Both the position numbers and the translations under genes were made by a program. From Liolophura sinensis (lineage: Eukaryota; Mollusca; Polyplacophora; Chitonida; Chitonidae), in contig NC_088301.1 of NCBI RefSeq assembly GCF_032854445.1, forward strand, positions 56,116,316 through 56,180,315: a stretch of DNA of 64,000 bases, in the 5' to 3' direction. The notes beneath the pieces are model-generated. The model worked only from the letters and a program-made list of their open reading frames with translations. It was not told the origin of the DNA and ran no database searches. Below are positions 21,267 to 36,114 of this stretch, in pieces (the first letter of the stretch is position 1; each line of letters starts with the position of its first letter).

Positions 21267-24200
21267 CTGTTGAAGAAAAGAGTAAAACAATAAATAATAT
21301 GGAAAATGAAGTTAATATACATCTCCAAAGTTTGATGTTGACATCCCATAATATTGATGCTTATGCAATAATTCACTATGGGTGGTTTTATTACATAATA
21401 AAAATAGTATATTAGTTACAAGAATAACAGCAAAAGATCACTCCATCAAAACAGAAAAAGACTAAGTGCAAAAGGAAACACTGGAAAGGTTCATCGAAAT
21501 GTCACTCGGAACTTAAAACCAAGCGACTCTAGTCCCTTGATCTGAGCAGGTGTTCCAGTCTCTGGAAGCCTCCAAGAACAACCAGACTACAGTCTAAACA
21601 CACCCTGTGTCTCTCACTAAAGCAAGACAGCTTGCAAAGCATTCCTCAAAAGTCTACCGATGCCTTTTTCCAAGCCAGATTTTTCCCACGCCTGCTTTTG
21701 CAGCATCTGCTCACATGTTTTTGACACTTTTCCAGAAAATAAAACAGCAGGGTGTACCATGCACAAGGTACTGGTAATTAAATAAGTCATGCTTGCTATC
21801 TACATGTTTATATTACTACTGTTTCCATATTACATCTAGTCTAGCTGACAGAAAGCTCTATTACTGATAAACAACAACCAAACACTTCTTCATAGATATT
21901 CTGAAGTCTCAACTAACTTGTCGCACATCATCTTATTCTAATGTCAAGGTCCAAAACTCATCATTCCCCAGATGAGAGGAGAAATACAAAACCTGAAAAC
22001 ATGTAGATGTATTAGATTTATCATAACATATAAATTCTTATGAAGGACAAAAATTGTCAAGTATGTGACAGTTTCATGTGTTTTTATTGTATTAAGGTAT
22101 GGTACTTCTGCTGAAATCTGATGATGATATTTCTGCACGCATACATGTGAAGTCTGACAATGTTTGCCTCAGCAGCTGTAAGATTATAGGTCCAGCATTT
22201 CATATCCCTTGGGATGTGCCTATTGCTCTGATCGTGACAAGATTTATACGGTCAGACTTCCCAGTATATCAAGTTCGTAGTCCTCAGCTGTGTGTGCTTA
22301 CAAGGAGCATGTGTGTTCCACAGGATTTCTTCCATAAAGCCCACTGTTATTTACCACCACAGGTTCATGTAATGGCAATAAAACTCCATCATGTCACTCT
22401 GTCTTCCATGAACATAAAACCTAACTCACCGTAAAACAAGTAAAACTTCTATTCATGTATGTGGACAGAATGCTTGGTTGAGACCTGGCCCCAACATCTT
22501 AGACTGAAGACAAAATTTCAATTATTAAACTTGCGATGTTCCTTTCCTTCATTTTAGCCCACATTTTTATCACAATGACTTAACCAGAATTTATGTTGTC
22601 AAGCAATACTGAAATCTTGTTATGTAAGAAATAACAATTTTAAAGTGATATTAAATTTTGACTTACGCCTAAGATCACTTCATGATTCCGAGGCGAGTGC
22701 TTAACACCTATGGGTGTTAGCAGTTGATTGAACAGGTAGGCTACAGGACAAGTCTAGGGCTTGGTTAAATGAGTGGAACATTGGTAAACAGTGTAGCAAT
22801 GTGTTTTATCTGTTTCTTTTTTGATTTGATGTAAGTCATTTTATTTAATATTCCAGAATTTAAGTCCATTTTAGAGGTGAAACTGCATTTTGGATCATCA
22901 ACATAATTATGCAATTCATAGAATATCCTCATAGAATATCCTCATAGAATATCCTCAGATTACATGAAAGTATGCACCTTCAACAAATGATAATAACGTT
23001 GAAAATGAAGAAATATATAATGCATGTACTTTGTGCAGTACTTGTCATTCATTTACTCAATATAATTTAACTGCCCCCGGAAAGACGCCAAATACATGAT
23101 GTACATGTCCCAACACTTACACGTACCACGCATCTCCTAGAAGCTACTTCTAACCTTTCCTTTTCATAACAGACATAGCCTTAAAAATCTATTTCTGACC
23201 TAACCACTAAGCAGAGCTCCACTGCTGATATGTTACATCATGCATATGCCTCATATCAGCTCTGTTCAGTGGTTGAGCCTATCACAGCTCAGGACTCAGC
23301 AGAGGAAGTACATATACTTAGGTATTTAGTACACATGCATCATGCAGGCTATCAAAATCCTATTCACTGAGAAAAAAACAAACAAACCCAGACCACAGCA
23401 CATGGGTGTCTTTATGTACATGTTATGAAACAGACTGTTATTACTAGCACATCGGGGGAAAAACCCATCCTTGGTTTCTGTGAGATGGGCGAGATAGGGT
23501 AGGATGATATAACAAACTATGGTGCTTGAGAGGGTATCAAACCCCACATGGAAAGGGGTCAGTGTGAGGAAGGGGATTATATGGCACAGGAAGTGCTGCC
23601 ACACAGTAAACACTGCCCAATTAAAGGTGGGCTGCGCCACACCTCCCTAAATCAGTTCTTATAAACACATTGCCATATGCTAGCAATGCAACATACATTA
23701 CTAAAGCTGTGTAGAGAAACGGTTCACTCATGCAGGAAACTAAAGATATTTTTCCAAATGGGGAAATCAATAAAAAAAAAAAAAAGAACAATGTCTAACA
23801 GAACACCGATTAAAACTAGTGTGTAGTAAACTCATACAAATTCAATAACAGATGTTAAACTTAACATACAGATGTGTATGTTTACTTCTAAATAAGGCTA
23901 GGACAAAAATTTACAGCTTACTATGTTTGACCATTTTGACAGTGCCAGCAAAGGCCTTAAATTTTACAGTAAAACCATTTAGCTTAAATTTTACAGCAAG
24001 TCAAATTTATTTATAAAGTTGGTGTTTAACACCATACTGAAGAATTCTTCACTTATCTGAAGGTCGTCAGTAATCTTTCCAACATGCTCACCAAACATTT
24101 AACTTTATATATCTTAAAAGTATACAAAAAACTTTAAATACAATCTATGTCACATTTCTATATTACATATTCTCAATCTCCATTATATGTGGTTTCAAAT

Positions 24201-27200
24201 ATATACTGTAAATCCCTTTTCATTCGTGGGCATAAACTTTTGCGGATTTGTAAGAAGACACATTCGCGGGAATCAACTTTTGCCGATCTCAGCAGAATTT
24301 TTGGACAACCGATATTCGAAAATCAAACTTCAATAAAGAAACGTCAAGTAATAAAACAACTCAAGCATTGAAGTAACAATGTTATCATTTAAACTTGTTT
24401 GTGCCTGTAAGATGCGACAAAAATTCTATACAATACAGTAACTTGATCAGACAAATGTTAATCCTCCTAAGCTTTTAATCTTTTGAAGACTGTCAGACGA
24501 AGCCCTTACCTGCTGTATTAGCAAATACTTGTGTCACTCACTCCAGTAGATGAGGAAAGATTAAATGTGATATAAATAAATCCCACTGTTTAATTCTCAT
24601 GCATCAGCAGTGTGAGTGAAACTCTGAGTGAACTGTGACAAATCTGAGTACATTTCTCAGAAATCATCATTATGAAAACGAAGTTTGAGGTGTGGAAACC
24701 ACCAAGTGATGTATCGGGCGTTTCGGAAAGGTGATTTGACTGGAAGGCAAGTACAGGCGATAAAGAATAGGCCTCTCTCATCATATGTATATTGTATCAC
24801 TTTCACACACCTAGTACAAATTATCAATTTGTATGTCTCTAACCGCGGCAATAAATCAACAACAACGTTGCTTTGTGGCAATACTTAGACGGAGCTAAGT
24901 CGCCTTAAAAGTAAGCATTAAGATTAAATGACGATCAATTAAGCAGGATTTGTGAAAGCCGGAATGCATTCTAATTAGGTATTTCTAATTAACGTGTTTG
25001 ATAAAGTATTAAAACTGTAGTACTTATGGAACTTATTTTCACGGAAATGTGTTTGCCGCGAAATCCACGAATGTTAGTACCAAGCGAATAGAAAGGCATT
25101 TACAGTATATTTTTCCAAACAGCATATTTACAAGTGTACATATTGAAGATTATGGTAAGTCTGCTATAACAATGAAAAACTTCCCTCCCACACCCACAAG
25201 TGGGTAGCCAGATAAATTAAGACAGTTCACACATGCACATGTATCACTTCAGCGATCACCTACCATACTTTGCCTCACAAGTGTTACTGAACATGATTGC
25301 ATTTTAATGTTGCCATCTCCATTAGACAAAAATCAGAACAGGAGCCTACAGGTAGCGTTCAAACTAGTACAATGTTCTCTTTGATCTCACCCTGTTGCCA
25401 GGCATTGGGCTTAATAGTCCTCATAACTGTTTGCATGTGTTTTGTGGTGTCAGTGGCTTATCCGTCTGGGAAGGTATGACTCAGACTTGGCTGGCAGGCA
25501 GGCAGGCAGACAGGTCGACCCTCTCCAACATGTACATGTAAATGCACCCCAAGTGGCAGTGGTACAGGCTGCCTGAACCCTAATATATCATTTTTACACA
25601 GAATTAACCTAACCCAATTCTAAAAGGCCCCACCAATACTACTGCCCTGCCCTTTGTGTCAAGTTATCCTTAACAATTTCATTACTTATAACATTCATAA
25701 TCTCACAAGACTTAATAGCAAGAGTCGGGCTTCACTTGAGTAAATTTTTTCACAACAAACCCCTCTGGTCTATCTAGATGGAATCATTTCACATAATTAA
25801 GACGACTGGCTTACACATTGCACTGAACCTTTCATTTTCAACCTTAATCCAAACAAAGGCCTTATAGCCACATGAGATAGGATCAAAATAGTATTTATTA
25901 AACGACGCAAGTGAAAAAAAAGTCTCGCAAAGCCCACAAAGGCGCAGTAAGAAACTAAAATATCATCATAGTATTTCCACAGTTAAATATTAACTTTTTA
26001 TTTCCACCTATATGCTCAGGTTTAGCAGATTAAAAGAAGATAATATGGCTATATCAAACGATCTTAAAATCGGTGGCTTACAAGTCATATTAATATTAAT
26101 GAGGGTTATCTCTTGATAAGTCGTTGAAGGGAACTTCTAGGTTTACAGGTGAGCTATCAATTAACGTGTCCTCTTTTCATCAACCTACATGTACTTACAA
26201 GTAATCAAAATATAATTTAATATGATCCTTGACCTGAAAGAAGATATTGAAACTATACACAAAAATTTATGAGCTGTCATAGAAGCAATTGACCCTCTCT
26301 TCAAGTTTTCTACAAAGAGATCAACCTTGAAAATAGGTGAATGAAATAAAAATTTACTTACCAGTCTAGTGTTGTATTATAATTTACCAATGCCAAATTC
26401 ACTTTCAAATTGATCACGTCAAGAAATATATGTATTCATCTTTGAGAGTGAATGAACATTTCTGTGAAATAACTAACCCTAAATCCCTATATTCTGGGAT
26501 GATAAATATAGAAATGAACACGAATATACATAACAATTGGTAGAAAAGCACATCTAAACAATCAATATCCCACATATATGGATGTACAGGTATGAGAAAT
26601 GTCTTACCTAATGGTATATTATACCCACATTTTAAATTTTAGTTAATTTAATCAGTGATAAATTACTAGACATTACATACTTTTTGGTGTATACATACAC
26701 TGGTGAAAAACACAGAAGCATGTCATCATATCTAATACGTGCTGACATAAACAAGCTACATGTTCAACTGGAGGCCATGGTAGAGAAGGGTGGCACTCAG
26801 TAAGAAGCATTTATTGGGGGTAACGGTGAGGCAGTGAGTGGAGATGTAATTGTGATATGTTTAGAAGAGGAAACGACAGACAACAAGATGTGAGGTTAAC
26901 AGCCAGGAGCTGTAAATCAGTAGATAGTTGGAGGAGTTCACCAAGACAACCAGCCAACATATCTGCCAAGATTTATGTACTACAGTACCACTAAGCTACA
27001 CCTGGATCTATTACATCTACAGGGATAATACATTAATAATACAGTTTTGAATGAAACACTTCAACTTTTCAAAGGTGAACTTCTACCAAAGACATTTTAC
27101 AAAACAAGAGACAAAAAATTCAAAAACAAAGATTTTTTAGGTATTACCTCAAGTGAAAAACTTGTCAAAAGAGAAGTATTGTACATCAAAATTATTGTAT

Positions 27201-27886
27201 AGCAACAGCAAGGCAAGAGAAGAGTTCATGGCATCTTCAGATATACATCTATCTGTCCCCCGCTACTTGCACGTAAATGTATAAGCCACATAAGCGATTC
27301 AAGAACATGAAAGGTCTTCTCCTTCCACGTTCATCAACAGAATCTTTAAACGTCCATGGCCCAGTTGTACAAAAGCAGGTCAGCAGTTAACCTTGCACTA
27401 ACTTCAGTGTGGACTAAAGAGCCATCAGTTTTGTATTAGGTCCATGCTGGTATTAAGATTTAAGCCTGACTTATTTTTTAATATACTTTTGAACAACCAG
27501 ACCCTTATTTCTAAGCTGTACATATACATCTCTATGTCCTGATGAACTGTCTGTTCGGTTCACAAACCCTGATGAACTTCTTTTATTTACGGACTACATT
27601 TTACAGCATTTTGCCACATCCCTCCCCACTTGCAAAAATCCAAAAGAGCAATGTCAAGATTAACCCTATACAGCCTTACCGATTTCAAAATGAACACTTT
27701 TTTCTTCAATTCAACTTTGTACATGTGCAGTAAAGAATCCCGTCATTTTTTCAAAACTTTTGTATTTGTCTCTTTTTTTTTCCTCTCTCTTTTCATTGCC
27801 AGCTCTAGTTTTTCCAAAGTGAAAAATCCTTGTTGGACACTTGAGAGTGATCTGTAAGAATGAAACACAAGAAGAAACAAACTCAC
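21267..27886 (-). other. VGLL4 intron 2
   Basis: Apart from a short SINE-like remnant near 24010-24065 (GGTGTTTAACACCATACT) and a 14-bp triplicate (CATAGAATATCCT, about 22917-22958), I see only AT-rich sequence. A GC-richer patch near 25340-25560 has GGCAGGCAGGCAGGCAG but no exon that fits the phase. Confidence 0.6.
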
Positions 27887-28061
27887 GTTTGGGTGCCAGC
27901 ACATTTTTTACTGTTCAGCTTTGCTAAATGTTCCTGATCAAAGTTAAGTGTCCCAGGTAAATCATGCCGATCCTTCATGCGATCATACTTTGATAACTTA
28001 GTGGGTAGTTCTTTATTTGGAGAATCCCTATGGTCAATCCCCCGTTTGTAGGCCAGATCTC
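27887..28061 (-). CDS. VGLL4: VGLL4 exon 2
   Basis: Internal exon of 175 bp, acceptor GGTGTGTTTCAG and donor CCCAAAC|GTGAGT. It encodes residues 26-82 (plus split codons at both ends), starting DLAYKRGIDHRDSPNKELPT. The segment is lysine/arginine-rich, hydrophilic and poorly conserved against vertebrate VGLL4, so the call rests on the splice sites and on phase agreement: it needs a phase-1 donor upstream, as provided by exon 1 and by both candidate alternative first exons, and it gives phase 2 to exon 3. It is the common acceptor exon for all inferred transcripts. Confidence 0.85.
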
Positions 28062-28197
28062 CTGAAACACACCAAAAACACAAAACTAAGTTAATTCAGG
28101 TGAAAACATTAGAATTCCTTTCACTTCTACATGGTGAAATGACATTTTATATTTTCAAGATGGTGTATGACAGAAATCACAAATACATTGTTTTATG

Positions 28198-28413
28198 TTA
28201 TTTATTTGATTGGTGTTTTATGCTGTACTCCAGACAGAGCCCAGACAGAAACCCACGACCATCTGCAGGTTACTGGTAGGCCTTCCCACATACATTAGGT
28301 GAGGGGGAGCCAGCATTAGCTGGACTTGAACCCATAGCGACCGCATTGGCAAGAGGTTTCTGCGTAATTACACAGGGTTAGCGTGTTAATCAATTGAGTT
28401 ATTGAGGCCCCCA
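28198..28413 (-). mobile_element. RUDI-like V-SINE, diverged
   Basis: The plus strand reads TTATTTGATTGGTGTTTTATG at the left end (3' tail of the element) and GTTATTGAGGCCCCC at the right end (tRNA head). The centre is missing about 50 bp relative to the intact copy: the TTTCACTTATACGACGGCGG segment is absent. An old copy in intron 1, just upstream of exon 2 in transcript terms. Confidence 0.8.
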
Positions 28414-31009
28414 ACTACACAGTATGTAACAAGAAAGGGCACATTTCAAACAATGGAATAATAAAAGTATGTAATGCCAAACAATCTTTACAATGACGGA
28501 TGATTTACAAATGACAAGCAAATGATCTAAAATTCTACATCACTGAATCTAAAGTCAACACATATTTCTGAGACCAATAAAGTGGGGGAGAAAACAATAT
28601 TATAAAATACAAATGATTCCTTATTTAATACTTAGTGTTGATTTTTCTTTTCCTATCCATGAGGCTAATGACTTCAATAAGTCTACCTCTGAGTGTGAAT
28701 TCCACATTAGTTTGAGCCTTGTCAATAGTGATCAAGCAAACTGACTGTCAAGGCCACTGTATAAACAGCTCTCTTTATTTCCCCTCCATTTAATCCCTCT
28801 TGTCAAAGGTTTAATCATTTGTGAAATCTTATATCTCTGGGAAATGGCTTACACATGCTCTATCAAATGAAAGAAATCACAGCAACAGGTCACTGTGCAC
28901 ATTTGAGTAATACTCTTATCTCAGTTGCGAGTGAGTCATTTTGACAATACCATTGCATGTACCCATGTAACTCCTAGTTTGATTTGTACAGCAAGAGTAG
29001 AAAACTAGGCCACCTGCCAAAATTGTTCAATCACAGTGGGTTGTCAAATCTTTATTAACATGAAAACTGATGCATCAAAACTGCTTAAAAAAAAATTCAG
29101 TAGAATTATTAAGTCTTCCCATTTAGCTCAAGATGGGATACCATTTTTTTCCTCAATTAAACTCGGTAAACCCAAACTCAAATAGATGCAATAAATGCAT
29201 GTGAAGCTCCCATGAACCTATTTTTTCTTCCTTCGATACAGATGTACATGACATGTAGTGTATCAGTCTGATACTATCCATACAAAAAAAAAACTTTCCA
29301 ACACATGGCAGTAATACCAGGGTATGTGTGAGAAGTGGTGGTTACATTGTGAAGGCACTGAGCTTCTCTCTGCTTACCAGCAGTAAATCGCTGCTCTCTG
29401 GACTCTACAGGGATGAGTCACCAACAGGCGAAAAAAGTAGTGGGGGGCCATACTTCAGACCATTAAATAACCACTATTATTATTCTGTTAGATACACTGT
29501 CTGAACATGTGCACACTACTTAGCAGGCTATCAGGTCTGGTTGTGTATTATTCCACATGGTCGTCCTAGGCACTTTCAGTACTGCCAGGGCAGATCTGTT
29601 TCTTACTGGCACAAGGGACAAACTGTCATTCCCAAATCGTACATGTACCTTTTCTTTTACTTCATTTATTTGCTTGATTGATGTTAAATGCCATACTCAA
29701 AAACTGATTATTCGGAAGAGTATTCTTTGACACGATATATGTATGTCATCTGATTCTCTAGAGAAGTACATACACAATACCCATGTAGTGGATGGCTTGG
29801 CAAACTTCAAGCCCAGCGCCCACTTGTACAAAACCCACTTCACGTTACAAGCACCTAACAGCCGTGACATAATGCCTACACTCCTGGTTGCCATAGTCGT
29901 AGCGTTAAGAGGGCTTTATACAAATGGGCCTTTAAGCTTTTTTAGACAGAGGCTGGGTTTCAAAAGCATCCTAATACAGATTTTCAGTTTAGACACTGTG
30001 ATGATGTCAAATATGCCCAAGCTGTATGAACTGAAAACACAAAAATGTTGAAAAACAACAATGCTTCGTGTACATATTATAAATGGAACAGTTTCCTTCA
30101 TTCAAACAGTTAAGAAAGATGCAATAATTTTGTTAAGAGTCTCATCTGCTTCACTATGTTAATGTTTTACAATTACACTGTATGTAAACTTTACAAGAAG
30201 TCTTCATACAGAATAATAGCTTCCAGCAGACATATTAATTTTATCACCAAATCTTACTTACTGTCACATGTATTACATTTGAACAAAGATGTGAGTTTAT
30301 AGTCATGACAGTATACAGACATAACTTGAAGAAAAGGCACTTTCCTGAAAGCGTACGGTGCATTTGATTTAAAAATTTGATGCAACACCAAGCCTTCAGG
30401 AAAACTTCTCCAAAGCGCGGTCTGAACATGTATCGCTTTGACCCAATATGTAAACGTATTTATTTCACCGTTACCCTGGAAACACGTGGGTGTGTCCCCC
30501 CCCTCCCCCCACCCTGATCAAGGGAGATAACCTTATGTCTAAAACAGACTTTCTGCGATAATTAATCACCAGACAGGATGTCCCTGTCAGCAGTGATACA
30601 ATGTACAAAAACCACTGGGTAGTATTATTTACTGACAAGCTCACCCTCTGAGGAGTAAGCCCATGGAACAGTGGTAGGTGTTAGGTGAAGCCCTGCCACT
30701 TTACATTACTCTCCTCTCCATCTTCCCTCTCCACGTCTCAATTCCCAGCCACAGTGTTTGGCATATCCAATATCTCTAGTCTCCACATCTTGTATGACAC
30801 AACAACTACACAGCTTCTTTCATCAATCACACTATTTCTAGGCAGAAGGGCCTAGTGATGGCATAAAAGCACAGAACACCACACAACAGTTTTCTTAATA
30901 ACACTGCACAGGCATGAGCTGCCTAACTGTTTTACTGAATAGACATCCTGCATCAATATTCCCCCTACCAATTTGTATGTACATCAATGTACATAGTGCA
31001 ATTATGGTT

Positions 31010-31086
31010 TATATATATATACACATACATATACATACATGCACACACATACAAATGCACATACATACATATATATATGCACATAT
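31010..31086. repeat. TA/CATA microsatellite
   Basis: Mixed ATATAT, ACACATACATATACATAC and GCACACACATACA runs. Confidence 0.85.
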
Positions 31087-34000
31087 CTTTAAACGCTTAT
31101 CATGATCACAGGCAATATCATCAATGGACACATACATGTACAATGCACATGTTACATGATCAACAAACTTACAGCACGTGTGAACAACAGTGATTGGCCC
31201 AGCAGTTAAGTACTGTCTCAGTACAGTTTTTCACAAACTACCAGGAAGCAACGCCTGTTTTGCTGCAGGAACCGAACCTATATGTGCATGTGTAACATGT
31301 GTGCTGGACAACGTGCACATGGTCAACAAATAGCCCATCCGGTAAGGTGACATCTCTAGAACAGGATACTACAGATGCCCCACTGGCAACCATGTGGAGG
31401 CCATATTATACCCACTCATATAACAGCTAGTCTACAGCTTTTTAACTTTTAAGCAACTTTTAAAAGGGCAACAGGAGTTGCCAATCATGCAACTGAGTTA
31501 CTATTTTACTTAGACATATACGTACATGTACTGGGTCATATTCTGCCAGGTGAACTTCTATGGTGTTTCTTTGGGTTGACAGAAATGACTTTCTCTGAAT
31601 GGGTTAATTACAATTCCACATCATTACACATGTATATTAAATCAATCAACCATTCCACCTCAGATGAATCCTATTTAATGTAGACTGATCCACAAGCAAA
31701 TATTCATCTCACAAGATTGACCAATGCACTGATAAAAATAACTTTCAAACTGTTATGAAATGTGATGAAGCCTAAAATTTTCAGTGTATGATTGTGCTAC
31801 TTATTTCCTTGTTTTCCAAAATAAAGCAAGCCCAAAGTGGATATGATTAGCATTTCACTCCGTCAACATGTTGGCAGTCGACCTGGAAGCCTACCTGAAC
31901 CCACCTCCACACAGGTGACAATGACAATATGTATGTAAGTACGTTTTTTACAAGTTCTCCTGAGATTTTTCACTAGGGTGGTCAAAAACATTCACATTCA
32001 CTGCCTGGCAAATTTCCGGTGGGCTAAGACATATTTTATGTAACATACAAAATACCTGTTTTGTCATTAAGTGTATCAATCTTAATCAACAAGAACACTG
32101 TGTGACAATTTTGCTAGAATACTGCTGAGCTACATGTATCAACAAGAGATGCACAAAAATGAACTGTATTCTCAGGAGGTTCATGAGTTTCTGCTATGTT
32201 TCCGCCACCCAGAAACCTACTCCCTGACAGATATAAAAGAAATATTCTAAGTACAGCATTAAAACCAACTGAACAAACAAGACACAAAAGATGATCTGTA
32301 TGCTTTGAGCATGACAAAAGGGCAGCTTATCACCTAAAAGTGTCAGGTTTATGATTAAGAAGTAAAGGCAAAAAAAAAGTACCGGTATACCAAGATTTAC
32401 ATGCATTAGACATCAAATAAGCAGTGTACAGCAAATAAGGTTTTGCAACTTTGGACGCTTTCATAATGGTTCTCATATTTTCATAAATTACATGAGTTAC
32501 ATTCACTGATTGTAAGGCAAAGAGAAACCTTACATTTACCAGTTTTATGCAAATTAATACAAATTTGGGCTTAAATTAATTCACCACTTTATCTTCAGAT
32601 GCAGTAAGAATGAGTACAGGTAAGAAAAAAAATATAGAGGTTCACTACATGTATTTCAAATGAATCTAGAGATTTGGAAATTTGGGCAGCCTAGCATGAA
32701 GATCTGGGTGAAGATAGTAACCGTATCTTGAGCAAATGGCTTCAATGAAAGAGGAGCTGTTCGCATTTCTCTCAGGTTTCTTGTACCTACAGGTTGGGTA
32801 CACCTTAGCCGGTCACGTAAGGAGATGAATGGCAGCCCGGGTCATTCACAAGAGAACAAAGACCAGTCTGTTCTCCTGCTCCCCCATTCTTCAGCCCTCA
32901 CCCCAGTACAATAGATGCTTATCATACCTATAGAATATCTAACCCTCTGGCCATCTATCCCGCCACACAACAACACACAAATAGCCCATTGTTTATCTCC
33001 TCTAGAGGAGAAAATGTTGTACATATAACCAGGGAAACTCAAACAGAAACAAGAAAACCTTTAAAAAAAAAAATAACACCACACCACCAACATTACACAC
33101 AAAGTGTACAGCTAAGATAGAGAAATAATCAAATAAATAATAATAACAACAATGACAGTAAAAAAAATTCTACTCAGACGATAATAAGGAGAGCAAACAG
33201 AGATGATGTAGGCATCAGCAAAAACAATCAACATCTGGATCATGCTTGCTGAAGGTAACATAAACACGTAACAGGTTATAATGATCAATAGATCTCTGAA
33301 AAAATAATGAGTACTGTAAACCTCAGTCAGATCAAAGTGATCTACCTGTAGCCTGCCATGTCATTTACACACCTTTCCATATCAACCACAGAGCCTGCTA
33401 AAGGCAAAATTAAGATCACAAGCTATTGAAAAGTTAAATTCAGATACACAAAACTTTAAACTTGGACCAGAAGAAAGTTTATCTTTTCAACTGAAAAAAG
33501 GGCAAAGTAAAAAAAAAATGTCACTCACTCTAGATGTATACACATGCGTGTGTCATCATTGGGAGTGAACTAAACTTGGTTCATATACATTCTATATGAC
33601 GCAAATGTACTCTAAGAGACCAATTTATAGATAGCCAATTGTACAATATTGACAGTTGTCTTCCAATATCTCTGCTGTACCTGTGTACACCAACATATCA
33701 CGTACATATACATGTAAGAGCAAGTAGGCTGGATGAGAATTTTAATCAACTAACACATAGTAGTAGTTCAACACCTGAAACTTTCAACCAGATTATTTTA
33801 ATGCTTTGTTTTATTTGTTTTTTATTCTAAACATGATGCCCATGCATTGTAGCAATCGTAAATGAAAAATTTTATTATTTCATTGAAAACTTATGACATA
33901 TTTATATATGCAGTTAGTGTTTATTTACCTACCTTGCTGCAGGTATGTTTGGAAACAATGAATAGAGGAGTTTTTTGGGGTTTTTTTTTTTTTTTTTGCC

Positions 34001-35840
34001 TTTTTTTGCTTTTTTTTTGTCTTCACAATACCAGAAATATGTTGAGTTATATTAATAAAATTGTGATTATATCAAAACTGAATGATCTGATTTCTTTAAC
34101 ACCAAACATAATAAATCAAAATTGTAGTTTTCCTCATCAATTATTATGGCTGTATAATAAGCTACTAGTATCTCTCTAGCATTACAATATACAGACCAAA
34201 AATAATGTGGACCCTTAACCTTGGACAAAGCAAACAGTTGAAACTTTTTAAGTGACCAGAATTCTTTACGATTTACCTGTAAAGTGAGATTTTCCACTTT
34301 ATTTCATGACACCACTGTGCAACAATAGTGTCATACCTGTCCTAGTGAGATAATAAAACTAATGTCTGTTGACTGAATAAAACTCTTTTACCTAACATAA
34401 TTCAGATAAAATCGTTATCTCCTGAATATCTCTTTAGAATGATTACACCAGCCAGTCTGTAGAGATTAATGAAATCATTTCATGTAGGCACATGTACATG
34501 TACCTCAAGAATCTCACTTCATGTTCAATGAATGTCACTCCAAAAGTGACAGAATCTCTAAAGATTTCAAGATTTTAAATCATTTTAAACCCTTCATATT
34601 TGCCCCTATCTATTATAGTATTATCAAGAATATGGGAAAAGCCTTTCAAATTTATTCTCAATGCATGATGTTCAGATTGCAAAGCCTACATGGACTTAGG
34701 AACAACTTACTAAACACAAACAGCTTCACATATTACAAGACATTCAATTTCCAAACCAAAACTGTCCCAAACTGCATATGAACATTGTGACTGGTTTTCA
34801 CTACAAGATAGGAATAATCTGAATGTACCCCTGTATCAATTGTCTATGACCCTAAACAAATATTGTCAGTAAAAAATGTGGTGTTATATGGAAAATTCCA
34901 CAAAACATAGCATGTTGGTTCCCTTCATGGTCATTTACTATTTTCATATGACAATATTGCAGTGGCAAAAGGACAGGCTTTTAAAAACATTCCTTCTTGT
35001 CCCAGAATCTGTATAATTATCATAGATTAAGAACATCCTGTCAAAAGCTAAAATATTACATCCTACTTTTTTCAGTTTCATGAAGATGTACAAAATTACC
35101 AAATTCAATTCATCTTGCACCATGTTCTTTACGAGTTCATATCCTAAGGTGTCTACTAAGTATCTCATTGTGCAACTGTGATGAATGGCCAAACATTTAA
35201 TTATAGCAGCATCATCATGGATGTGATTCATCTGGTGTGACATGGTACGAAGTAGCTTCACCACAATATAGATGCAACATTGCAACCTACAGGCATGACC
35301 GTCACAAATCACAGTTGGCACGGTGGCTGCTAATCATTTTACTTCTCTTTGACAGAATCAAACTACATCGGGAGTTATTTATACATTGATCATACATTTA
35401 CATACATTTCAAACATTAACAGTAACAATGTCACTTCAGATTTAAAAAAAATTACCCTTTCAAAGCAAGACAAACTGCACAGGTATATTGCTGTACAAAT
35501 GACTCAGCTTTTAATGAGTGAATCTGCATACATCAATTCATTCTCAGGTGTGGCAGTGCTTTACTGAAAACTTTATGAGCAACATGTTATAACACTGTTA
35601 TATTTGTGTTTGCATAAAAGCAGTGAGCAAATGAATATCAAATGGAGCTCAATTCTCAGACTTTTTGAATACATAAAAATACAGCTTTGGATGCAATTTT
35701 TGCAGCAAAATAAATCTATGAATTACAAAAATAATACTCTGCAGAATACACTTCTCAACTGACCCACACCTTTCATCATGCAAAAAAAATAAATTATATC
35801 TACACTGACAATCGATACGACAAGTGTTCAAGAATAAAGA

Positions 35841-36114
35841 TTTATTTATTTATTTATTTATTTGATTGGTGTTTTATGCCGTACTCAAGAATATTTCACT
35901 TATACGACAGCGGCCAGCATTATGGTGGGAGGAAACTGGGCAGAGCCCAGGGGAAACCCACGACCATCCGCAGGTTGCTGACAGACCTTCCCACTTACGG
36001 CCGGAGAGGAAGCCAGCATGAGCTGGACTTGAACTCACAGCGACCGCATTGGTGAGAGGCTTCTGGGTCATTATGCTGCGCTAGCGCGCTAACCGACTGA
36101 GCCACGGAGGCCCC
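35841..36114 (-). mobile_element. RUDI-like V-SINE, full length with TSD
   Basis: Complete 274-bp element flanked by a perfect 13-bp target-site duplication TCAAGAATAAAGA (35828-35840 and 36115-36127). On the minus strand it has a tRNA-like head with A box GTGGCTCAGTCGGTTAGCG (about 36087-36105) and B box GTGAGTTCAAGTCCAGC (about 36022-36038). A V-type core follows (GTGGGTTTCCCCTGGGCTC, then GTTTCCTCCCACC), and it ends in an (AAAT)n tail. The V core resembles that of fish V-SINEs, and the whole matches my memory of RUDI, a V-SINE widespread in molluscs. It lies about 425 bp downstream, in transcript direction, of the candidate alternative first exon. Confidence 0.92.

Noticed and set aside
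21267-21376. Upstream extension of VGLL4 exon 3 to an in-frame ATG (21376)
   Set aside because: The extension crosses a clear polypyrimidine tract and AG acceptor and encodes intron-like sequence; phase agrees with exon 2 only when spliced at 21266.
29380-29452. ATG frame MAPHYFFRLLVTHPC ending at GCTG|GTAAGC on the minus strand
   Set aside because: The donor phase is 2 and does not match exon 2; no other support.
30645-30663. Third possible alternative VGLL4 start (MGLLLR before GTGAGC)
   Set aside because: The donor leaves phase 2, which does not fit exon 2 (needs phase 1), and the coding part is only six codons.
35841-36114. Genuine tRNA gene (A and B boxes present)
   Set aside because: The tRNA-like head is fused to a V core and AAAT tail with target-site duplications, so it is a SINE.
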